Origin: Desulfobacteraceae bacterium
Lineage (GTDB): Bacteria > Desulfobacterota > Desulfobacteria > Desulfobacterales > Desulfobacteraceae
Assembly (NCBI GenBank): GCA_003354055.1
Contig: PIVQ01000421.1
Location: 1 to 6,513, forward strand
DNA: 6,513 bases
Direction: 5' to 3'
In this document: positions 1 to 4,914 of the stretch, in pieces
Layout of the letters: each line of letters opens with the position of its first letter
Position numbering within the stretch: position 1 is the stretch's first letter
Notes under the pieces: model-generated
Seen by the model: only the letters and a program-made list of their open reading frames with translations
Told to the model about the DNA's origin: nothing
Database searches by the model: none
Program-made: the position numbers and the translations under genes

Positions 1-1146
1 CAGTTTGCACTCCCCATTGCAGAACATGGGCAACTTCCCATCGAAACGTCAAATGGTGAGAAGGTAATCGGTATTACCCGGATTCATATGGAAGAAGATG
101 CAGGAAAACTGATTCATGATTCCCATCGCGCCAAAAGCATGGTGGACCTGAACCGGACCGGCGTCCCTCTCATTGAAATTGTCAGCGAACCGGATATCCG
201 GACTGCGGAAGAAGCCGGTGCCTACTTGAGAAAACTCCATGCCATCCTCAAATACATTGATGTCTGCGACGGCAACATGGAACAGGGAAGCTTCCGCTGC
301 GATGCCAACATCTCCCTGCGCCCCGTAGGCCAGGAAGAATTCGGTATCAGGGCTGAATTAAAAAACCTCAACTCCTTTAAAAATGTTGAAAAAGCCATCC
401 GCTATGAGATCGAACGCCAGACCTATGTGCTGGAAGAAGGGGGTAAGGTCATCCAGGAAACCCGTCTCTGGGACCCAAACCGAAACCGGACCGCCTCCAT
501 GCGCGGAAAAGAAGAGGCCCATGATTACCGTTACTTCCCGGATCCTGATCTGGTCCCCCTGATCGTTGAAGAGGATTGGATTGCCGCAGTTCGCAAGACT
601 ATGCCTGAACTGCCGGATGAAAAAAAGGCAAGATTCGTCAAGGAGTTCAAATTATCCGATTATGATGCACAGGTGCTTACTTCAAGCATTGAATTGGCAA
701 CGTACTTTGAAGAAACCATAAAGCCCCTGCAAAACATCAAACAGGCAGCCAACTGGACCATGACTAATCTCATGGGGATGCTCAATGCAAAAGGGCTCGA
801 TATCACGCAATCCCCGGTTTCTGCCCAGGCCTTTGCGAGCTTGCTCGCCCTTCTTGAAAAAGGCCAAATCAATGCAAATGCTGCAAAAACAGTGTTTGAG
901 GAAATGACGGAATCCGGCAAAGCACCTGAAGCCATAGTAAACGAGAAAGGCCTTGAGCAGGTATCAGATCAAAGTGAGCTTGCAAGCATGGTGGATGAAG
1001 TCATCAACGACAACCCGGATGAAGCCCTTGCCTATAAAAACGGAAAAACCAAGTTATTCAGTTTTTTCATGGGGCAGATAATGAAAAAAACCCGGGGCAA
1101 GGCTGATCCTAAAGTGGTCACCCCACTGCTTAAATCAAAATTATAA
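1..1146 (+). CDS. gatB: Aspartyl/glutamyl-tRNA(Asn/Gln) amidotransferase subunit B (5' partial)
   Basis: GatB is the kinase and tRNA-binding subunit of the cytoplasmic GatCAB complex, which converts misacylated Glu-tRNA(Gln) and/or Asp-tRNA(Asn) to the amide form. The reading frame is open from base 1, so the first ATG at 88 is internal and the true start lies left of the window. There are 381 residues here, so about 95 are missing against the usual ~475. Seen: [15 protein letters not shown] (residues ~25-39), the family signature [18 protein letters not shown] (from residue 48), the conserved [11 protein letters not shown] block (174-184), and a C-terminal GatB/YqeY helical domain (~235-381) ending [14 protein letters not shown]...LLKSKL, which is typical of the tRNA-binding tail. 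No frameshift or missing block is apparent. The stop TAA overlaps the ribosome binding site of the next gene, suggesting cotranscription. Confidence 0.97.
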   Translation, partial: QFALPIAEHGQLPIETSNGEKVIGITRIHMEEDAGKLIHDSHRAKSMVDLNRTGVPLIEIVSEPDIRTAEEAGAYLRKLHAILKYIDVCDGNMEQGSFRCDANISLRPVGQEEFGIRAELKNLNSFKNVEKAIRYEIERQTYVLEEGGKVIQETRLWDPNRNRTASMRGKEEAHDYRYFPDPDLVPLIVEEDWIAAVRKTMPELPDEKKARFVKEFKLSDYDAQVLTSSIELATYFEETIKPLQNIKQAANWTMTNLMGMLNAKGLDITQSPVSAQAFASLLALLEKGQINANAAKTVFEEMTESGKAPEAIVNEKGLEQVSDQSELASMVDEVINDNPDEALAYKNGKTKLFSFFMGQIMKKTRGKADPKVVTPLLKSKL

Positions 1147-1152
1147 AGGAAA
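1145..1152 (+). promoter_or_regulatory. Ribosome binding site deciding a GTG start
   Basis: AAAGGAAA overlaps the gatB stop codon and lies 8 nt (counted from GGA) before GTG at 1159. That start places a Lys/Arg-led hydrophobic signal peptide exactly at the N-terminus. The next in-frame ATG (1174) would remove the basic n-region, so GTG is preferred. Confidence 0.7.
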
Positions 1153-1158
1153 TTCATT

Positions 1159-1797
1159 GTGAAAACCCGATATATGTTTAATGCATTTTTTCTGGTCCCA
1201 ATGGTTGCAGTCACACTCCTGATTCAGCCTATGCAAAGCACCGCTGCTGAAACCGTTCAGACCGTTGCTGTTCTCCCCTTTACCATCAATGCCGACAAGG
1301 ATATAACATACGTAAAAAAGGGCATCAGCCGGATGTTCTTTTCAAGATTATCCTGGCCGGACAAGGTACAGGTGATTCCCCCAAAAAAAATACAGGGACT
1401 TGAAAATGACCTGGCAGACTTGCCGGAAGACAAACAGGTTAAGATAACGGCAGACAAGACGGGAAGCCAATACGTTGTTTTAGGCAGCATCACCCAGTTC
1501 GCCGGCTCTTTCAGCATTGATGCAAGGGTATATGATATTGCAAACAAACGATACATGTCCTTTTTCGAGCAATCCAAGGTTAGTGATGATCTAATTGAAA
1601 GAGTAGACGAAATCGCAGCAACAATCAATCAGAAGGTCTTTGACATAAGTACCGTGACCTGGGAAAAAATGGAGCAGGAGAAAAAGGCCTACCTGAACGA
1701 GCTCAAACGGAAAAACCCGGAACATCTTATGAAGATGCCTGCCGGTTGGCAGCCTGAAGAAGAGGTTGGCTGGAAGGTCTGGAAATATTTGTTCTAA
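1159..1797 (+). CDS. Exported FlgO/TolB-N-like domain protein lacking a propeller
   Basis: This 212-residue protein has no function I can name. Residues 1-30 are a signal peptide (MKTR, a hydrophobic core, cleavage near STAA|E). Residues ~35-162 form an alpha/beta domain of the kind seen in FlgO/TolB-N/CsgG-like periplasmic proteins: strand VAVLPF (36-41), helix KKGISRMFFSRL (53-64), strand KVQVI (69-73), YVVLGSITQF (105-114), a strand pair ending SFFEQS (134-139), then INQKVFD. The same ordered motifs occur in the N-terminal part of the minus-strand propeller protein (VAIFPF, GLFSMLSSRL, KVDVL, YVLFGSLTHF, SFFEQS, VNQKMF), so the two are paralogues. Here no FG-GAP repeats follow. The protein ends with a charged helix (~167-185), NPEHLMKMPAGWQPEE and an aromatic tail WKVWKYLF. 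It sits 12 nt after gatB and is closed by a terminator, so it probably rides on the gatB transcript. Likely a soluble or envelope-associated periplasmic protein (inference). Confidence 0.85.
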   Translation: MKTRYMFNAFFLVPMVAVTLLIQPMQSTAAETVQTVAVLPFTINADKDITYVKKGISRMFFSRLSWPDKVQVIPPKKIQGLENDLADLPEDKQVKITADKTGSQYVVLGSITQFAGSFSIDARVYDIANKRYMSFFEQSKVSDDLIERVDEIAATINQKVFDISTVTWEKMEQEKKAYLNELKRKNPEHLMKMPAGWQPEEEVGWKVWKYLF

Positions 1798-1819
1798 TTC
1801 CGAGGACAGTTATAATACC

Positions 1820-1860
1820 AAAGGCCTGAACAGCAGAATTCTGCTGCTCAGGCCTTTTTC
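1820..1860 (+). terminator. Intrinsic terminator of the gatB unit
   Basis: Arms 1820-1836 and 1841-1857 pair over 17 positions with a single A/C mismatch around an AATT loop, and the T run 1855-1859 follows directly. It lies 22 nt after the stop of the 212-residue gene and faces the porin 1 terminator. The A-rich side on the minus strand is weak, so it mainly serves plus-strand transcripts. Confidence 0.92.
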
Positions 1861-2080
1861 TTTATCAAGCAAAACACCCCTTGCGTTCTCGCTATAGAGG
1901 CACCCACGGATGTATTTTCACCGCCACGCAGCCTCCCTCACCAGACCTCCCCTTCTGATTTGCTACCAGTTTCATTTCAACATAACGACACACCCTATAT
2001 ATCTGTTTCCGTTGGGTAAGCGCCGTCCTTTAGCAAACATCGAGGCACTGGCAGTGAGAGGCTTTACCTGCCACACATCG
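1861..2080. other. Intergenic stretch between convergent terminators, no gene seen
   Basis: About 220 bp between the two facing terminators. I see no convincing coding frame, tRNA or mobile element. The right half has modest self-complementarity: GGTAAGC (2015-2021) can pair with GCTTTACC (2061-2068), enclosing the near-palindrome CACTGgCAGTG (2046-2056), and ACATCGA recurs at 2037 and 2075. This may be an eroded or structured remnant, or chance. Confidence 0.4.
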
Positions 2081-2119
2081 AAACAAAAAGGCCCGGTGAA
2101 ACAATTTCACCGGGCCTTT
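2081..2119 (-). terminator. Intrinsic terminator of porin 1
   Basis: Perfect 15-bp inverted repeat (2087-2101 with 2105-2119), 3-nt loop. Read on the minus strand it is followed by TTTTTGTTT (2089-2081), a good U tract. It starts 41 nt after the porin 1 stop codon. A weaker TTTAAATTTT tail exists in the plus direction, so some bidirectional action is possible. Confidence 0.92.
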
Positions 2120-2160
2120 AAATTTTCAGATGGGGGATACTGAATTAGATCAGCATGGGA

Positions 2161-3324
2161 TTAGAAGTTAATCTGCCATTTAGCTCCAAAATAAACTACG
2201 CGAGGCTCATCTTCATCATTGGAGTCATGAAGACCAATTTCCGGGGTGATAAAAACGCCGGGAGCCAGAAAGATAGTTGACTGGACATAGTATGTATCAG
2301 CATCATTCTTTGTAGCAGCAGCGCGGTCATATTCGGTTTGGACATGACCATAACCGGCTTCAACGTAAAGACCTTTTCTGATTTCATAACCGGCAACCAA
2401 GAGAGCGGCAAGCGCATCATTATCGGTCAAAGTATTGGCAGTACCATTCCACTCGGCAAAACCCCAGCCATTACCGTCAAAAGTGGAAGTATTTGCATTA
2501 GCAGTTGTGGACCAAAGCGCACCGCTGACAAGGATATCAGCCAGGTTACCTACATTCTGACCACCCCAGATGTTGCCTTTGAAATAAGCGGCGCCAACAT
2601 TTAATCTACCACCGATTCCAAGAACGTATGAGGTAACATCGTACTCTGTGCTGTTTTCCTGAACTTCAAAGTGCTGCCACCCACCGGCTACAGCGACATG
2701 ACCCTTATCAAAGTCAAATTTATACTTGGCCTGGATATTCGGCAATACGCTTTCTGTAGTAGGCTGGGCCGATGTGGCGCCAGTAATTGTACTTTGCGCC
2801 AAAGCAACCAAAACCCTGGGCTGTACAGCAGCAATCTGAAAGTTACCGAATTTTAGACGGACCATCGCCTCTCTCCCACCGTAAAGCATACCAAAGGTAC
2901 TCATATTGTGATCACCCTTGTTCAATGAATCAAGGCTGTATACCTGGTTGGAATAGGGGAAAAGCAGAGGCGTGTAGTTCTGACCTACACCAAGAGATCC
3001 GACACCGAAGTTCCATTCACCCCAAAGAATACGAATATTTGCATTCCCACTTAGAGCACCGTATTCAAAATGTCCTGTCAAGGTATCACTGACTTTAACC
3101 TTGGCACCGATACGAGCATTGCCGTAAAGATTTTGATCCCAATTTTTAGTATCACTACCAGCTGTCATACCAAGAGCTGCCGCCCCTGAACTAAACGGAT
3201 CTTGTTCAAAATCCGAATAAAAAGTATTTACACGGGCGCTGCCGTAAAAGTTCCAGTCCGCTGCCGCATATGCAGAGCCGGTCATAAAAACAAGTAAAAC
3301 AGCAATAACCATTAATTTTTTCAT
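2161..3324 (-). CDS. Outer-membrane beta-barrel porin (porin 1)
   Basis: General-diffusion type porin of 387 residues, the normal size for a 16-strand trimeric barrel. Residues 1-20 are a signal peptide (MKK, hydrophobic core, GSAYA|A). The mature chain begins DWNFYGSARV, the usual first strand, and ends VYFGAKWQINF with the C-terminal Phe expected of a BAM substrate. Alternating aromatic/polar strands run throughout (GHFEYGAL, GEWNFGVGSLGVGQNYTP, LYGGREAMVRLKFGNFQIAAV, LYVEAGYGHVQTEY), no cysteine is present, and loops are rich in Asn/Thr/Gly/Asp. It is clearly paralogous to porin 2 but has extra loop residues after strand 1 (~35-60) and in the TANANTSTFDGNGWG region. The start at 3324 is chosen because AAGGAG lies 5 nt upstream and MKK aligns with porin 2; an in-frame GTG at 3363 lacks a ribosome binding site. 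Substrate is unknown; cysteine-free, Phe-ended architecture is general to the family. Confidence 0.93.
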   Translation of the reverse strand: MKKLMVIAVLLVFMTGSAYAAADWNFYGSARVNTFYSDFEQDPFSSGAAALGMTAGSDTKNWDQNLYGNARIGAKVKVSDTLTGHFEYGALSGNANIRILWGEWNFGVGSLGVGQNYTPLLFPYSNQVYSLDSLNKGDHNMSTFGMLYGGREAMVRLKFGNFQIAAVQPRVLVALAQSTITGATSAQPTTESVLPNIQAKYKFDFDKGHVAVAGGWQHFEVQENSTEYDVTSYVLGIGGRLNVGAAYFKGNIWGGQNVGNLADILVSGALWSTTANANTSTFDGNGWGFAEWNGTANTLTDNDALAALLVAGYEIRKGLYVEAGYGHVQTEYDRAAATKNDADTYYVQSTIFLAPGVFITPEIGLHDSNDEDEPRVVYFGAKWQINF

Positions 3325-3329
3325 CTTTT

Positions 3330-3335
3330 CTCCTT
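3330..3335 (-). promoter_or_regulatory. Porin 1 ribosome binding site
   Basis: AAGGAG followed by AAAAG and then ATG (3324-3322), preceded by a run of A. Porin 2 has the same AAGGAG with an AAAAAG spacer, which supports both starts. The leader hairpin loop carries a second copy of AAGGAG about 50 nt upstream. Confidence 0.85.
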
Positions 3336-3367
3336 TTTTTTGGGTTCCCACCCGTTTCCCCACCTGA

Positions 3368-3405
3368 GGAAAAACAAGGTGCTCCTTTTAAACACCTGTT
3401 TTTCC
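3368..3405 (-). promoter_or_regulatory. Porin 1 leader hairpin with SD-like loop
   Basis: On the minus-strand RNA, 3405-3393 pairs with 3381-3368 over 13 base pairs, with one bulged T at 3376 or 3377. The 11-nt loop (3392-3382) reads TTTAAAAGGAG. The porin 2 leader has a hairpin with the same loop, a similar stem length and one bulge in the 3' arm, but a mostly different stem sequence. The loop ends 57 nt before the porin start. It does not end in a U tract suited to termination. Possible roles (inference): a protein site of the CsrA/Rsm type, which favours GGA in a hairpin loop; a target for a small RNA with a CUCCUUUU-type seed; or a mRNA-stabilising element. Confidence 0.75.
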
Positions 3406-3418
3406 AAGAAAAAGACCG

Positions 3419-3439
3419 AGCGTTCTTTTCATAAACGCT
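3419..3439 (-). promoter_or_regulatory. Small hairpin near the porin 1 mRNA 5' end
   Basis: AGCGTT (3439-3434) pairs with AACGCT (3424-3419) around a 9-nt loop, close to the start site predicted from the promoter. A T-rich run (3413-3406) follows only after five bases, so it looks at most like a poor attenuator. Porin 2 has no counterpart. Confidence 0.35.
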
Positions 3440-3451
3440 GTTCACAAACCA

Positions 3452-3480
3452 ATTAATCAGATTCACCCCCCTTGTGTCAA
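3452..3480 (-). promoter_or_regulatory. Porin 1 promoter
   Basis: Perfect TTGACA (3480-3475), 17-bp spacer, then ATTAAT (3457-3452), 4 of 6 matches to the sigma-70 -10 box. The start would be near 3445, giving a leader of about 120 nt. An AT-rich stretch with phased repeats lies just upstream. Confidence 0.65.
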
Positions 3481-3490
3481 CAACTTTAAT

Positions 3491-3538
3491 AACATTTTTT
3501 TACAATTTCCAAACATTTGCATGCTTTCTGCAAACATT
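3491..3538. repeat. Phased ACATT-like repeats upstream of the porin 1 promoter
   Basis: ACATT or ACAAT occurs at 3492, 3502, 3513 and 3534, with steps of 10, 11 and 21 bp. The two best copies are the 8-bp direct repeat CAAACATT (3510-3517 and 3531-3538). An inverted pair TTTGCA/TGCAAA (3516-3521, 3529-3534) overlaps them. Helical spacing just upstream of a -35 box is the layout of tandem activator sites, for example OmpR-type regulators, but no regulator can be named from this. Confidence 0.4.
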
Positions 3539-3635
3539 ATATTTCACTATCAGAGATTGTTGAATGAATAGCTTGCGCTTATTAGGGGGATTCAAGAGGA
3601 GATACTTGATAGGAGATTCAAAAACGAAGAGGCAT

Positions 3636-3682
3636 TAAAAACAAAAAAAACGGGCTGATGATCGTATGATCATCAGCCCGTT
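3636..3682 (-). terminator. Intrinsic terminator of porin 2
   Basis: Perfect 15-bp inverted repeat (3649-3663 with 3668-3682), 4-nt loop. On the minus strand it runs into a T-rich tract (3650-3636, eight T, G, five T). It starts 38 nt after the porin 2 stop, so porin 2 and porin 1 are mostly separate transcripts. The 3541-3635 stretch between it and the porin 1 upstream repeats shows no supported gene. Confidence 0.95.
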
Positions 3683-3719
3683 ATAAACTCAGGCAGTTTT
3701 ATGCGGGATAACTTCTAAA

Positions 3720-4778
3720 TTAGAAGTTGATCTGCCATTTGGCACCGAAATAAGTAACTTCGGTTTGGTCAGTTTCGTCGTAATCTGTAACACCAACTTC
3801 AGGAATTACGAATACGCCGGGAGCCATTGTAATGGGAACCTGGAAATACCAAGCGTTAACTTCGTCTTCAGAAGAACCGGCTTCGTCATATTCAGTTTCC
3901 ATATGACCGTAACCGAGCTCAAGACCGAACATATCATTGACGGTGTAACCAAGAGCAACTCTGAAACCGAAAGCGTCATTGTCAACAACACCGGTCTGTG
4001 CAGTATTTTCTTTTGCATAACCGTCCAGAGCATGAACGTTAGTTACGTTTATACCGGTAAGGTTGGCACCATTCTGTCCGCCGTGAATCTGACCTACGAG
4101 AGTGAAGGCACCCATGGCGATTTTACCATCAATACCGAGGTAGTAGGAGTTAACATCATCGCTGGTAGTATTGGGCTTATACTCAAAAGTCTGATAAGCG
4201 GCAGCAGCTCTAACTGTCCAGTTATCACCACTCATGGCATATTGGACCTGAATCTGGGGAAGTACAACTTCAGTAGTAGAGGCATTCGCAGCAGCACCAG
4301 TGTTATCAGCCATGTCCGTGTTGGGAGCAACAGCAGCAACCTGGAAACCACCGAAGGTCAGTTTCAACTGAGCTTTACGTCCGCCGTAAACTTCACCCCA
4401 GCCACCAAGGCCGTTATCAGTTGCATATACCTGGTTGGAACCGGGCAGATACAGGGGTACATAATCCTGACCAACGAGGAATTTACCAGCACCAAAGTTC
4501 CACTCTCCGTAAAGAAGACGGATATTGGCGGCAGCTTCGTATGTACCATATTCAAAACGACCGATCAGCTCGTCAGATACTTTAACGTTGGCGCCGATAC
4601 GGGCGTTGCTCTGGAGGGTTTCACTGATGCCTTTTACATCTACGACAGCAGAGTTGATAGTTTCAGTGTCAGTGTAAAAAGTTGCGACACGGGCGGACCC
4701 GTAGAAGTTCCACTCTGCTGCATAAGCAGAACCGGTAAGCATTGCAAGAGCTGCAATAGCTACAATAATTTTTTTCAT
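3720..4778 (-). CDS. Outer-membrane beta-barrel porin (porin 2)
   Basis: 352-residue trimeric-porin-type barrel, paralogue of porin 1. Residues 1-20 are the signal peptide, cleaved at GSAYA|A. The mature protein starts EWNFYGSARVATFYTDTE and ends TYFGAKWQINF; the last nine residues match porin 1 exactly. Shared blocks include NARIGA.VKVSD, ANIR.L.GEWNFG.G, VGQ.Y.PL, SNQVYA and YGGR.A, the region where family members place the folded-in constriction loop. It lacks cysteine and is acidic in the loops (for example DYDETDQTE near the C-terminus), which fits the periplasm-facing or surface loops of a barrel but does not prove selectivity. It is about 35 residues shorter than porin 1, mainly in loops. 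It has its own promoter, leader hairpin, ribosome binding site and terminator. The preceding propeller gene has no terminator before it, so some read-through from that gene is possible. Substrate unknown. Confidence 0.94.
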   Translation of the reverse strand: MKKIIVAIAALAMLTGSAYAAEWNFYGSARVATFYTDTETINSAVVDVKGISETLQSNARIGANVKVSDELIGRFEYGTYEAAANIRLLYGEWNFGAGKFLVGQDYVPLYLPGSNQVYATDNGLGGWGEVYGGRKAQLKLTFGGFQVAAVAPNTDMADNTGAAANASTTEVVLPQIQVQYAMSGDNWTVRAAAAYQTFEYKPNTTSDDVNSYYLGIDGKIAMGAFTLVGQIHGGQNGANLTGINVTNVHALDGYAKENTAQTGVVDNDAFGFRVALGYTVNDMFGLELGYGHMETEYDEAGSSEDEVNAWYFQVPITMAPGVFVIPEVGVTDYDETDQTEVTYFGAKWQINF

Positions 4779-4784
4779 CTTTTT

Positions 4785-4790
4785 CTCCTT
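4785..4790 (-). promoter_or_regulatory. Porin 2 ribosome binding site
   Basis: AAGGAG, then AAAAAG, then ATG at 4778. It is nearly identical to the porin 1 site and fixes the start, which also gives a canonical MKK signal peptide. Confidence 0.88.
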
Positions 4791-4801
4791 GTAAGTAAAG
4801 T

Positions 4802-4822
4802 CTAACTGCCTGAAACCGACAT
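4802..4822 (-). CDS. Possible six-codon leader ORF (MSVSGS)
   Basis: ATG at 4822 lies 6 nt after the AAGGAG in the leader hairpin loop, an ideal spacing, and the frame closes with TAG after six codons, 23 nt before the porin 2 ATG. The start codon uses the bulged A of the stem. Whether it is translated is unknown. It may be a control ORF or only a by-product of the conserved loop. Confidence 0.3.
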   Translation of the reverse strand: MSVSGS

Positions 4823-4851
4823 CAGCCCCTCCTTTTAAAGGGCTGTGCCGG
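4816..4851 (-). promoter_or_regulatory. Porin 2 leader hairpin with SD-like loop
   Basis: On the minus-strand RNA 4851-4840 pairs with 4828-4816 over 12 pairs, including one G-U, with a bulged A at 4822. The loop 4839-4829 is TTTAAAAGGAG, identical to the loop in the porin 1 leader. Pairs 1-3 and 8-12 counted from the loop differ from porin 1 yet stay paired; pairs 4-7 (5' arm ACAG) are the same in both. The hairpin sits within a few bases of the predicted mRNA 5' end and its loop ends 50 nt before the start codon. Confidence 0.75.
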
Positions 4852-4861
4852 ATTAATACAC

Positions 4862-4891
4862 TGTATAGGGCTATTTTAACGCTTTTGTCAA
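4862..4891 (-). promoter_or_regulatory. Porin 2 promoter
   Basis: Perfect TTGACA (4891-4886), 18-bp spacer, TATACA (4867-4862; 4 of 6). The start would be near 4855, giving a leader of about 77 nt. The -35 box begins only about two dozen bases past the stop of the propeller gene. The phased repeats upstream of porin 1 are absent here. Confidence 0.7.
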
Positions 4892-4914
4892 TTATTTTTT
4901 TAAACTTGTGGTCA

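Noticed and set aside
88..90. ATG at 88 as the gatB start
   Set aside because: The frame upstream to base 1 encodes conserved GatB sequence, so this Met is internal.
2011..2017. GTTGGGT as an integron attC end (GTTRRRY)
   Set aside because: No matching RYYYAAC partner or long imperfect inverted repeat upstream, and no integrase or cassette-like gene nearby.
1910..2143. 77-codon plus-strand open frame in the convergent intergenic region
   Set aside because: No ribosome binding site, unremarkable composition, and its C-terminal third is made of the porin 1 terminator hairpin.
3325..3363. GTG start at 3363 extending porin 1 by 13 residues
   Set aside because: No ribosome binding site before it; it would bury the signal peptide behind a charged extension, while ATG 3324 has AAGGAG and aligns with porin 2.
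3206..3466. 86-codon minus-strand frame over the porin 1 leader and start
   Set aside because: Out of frame with porin 1, no ribosome binding site, and it covers the leader hairpins; a shadow.
3564..3638. 24-codon plus-strand frame (MNSLRLLGGFKRRYLIGDSK...)
   Set aside because: Weak upstream purines only, no promoter or conservation evidence, and it ends in the porin 2 terminator T tract.
3765..4805. 346-codon plus-strand open frame antisense to porin 2
   Set aside because: It mirrors the porin frame, has no ribosome binding site, promoter, signal or recognisable domain, and ends inside the porin 2 leader. The opposite frame has a full signal peptide, barrel pattern and terminal Phe.
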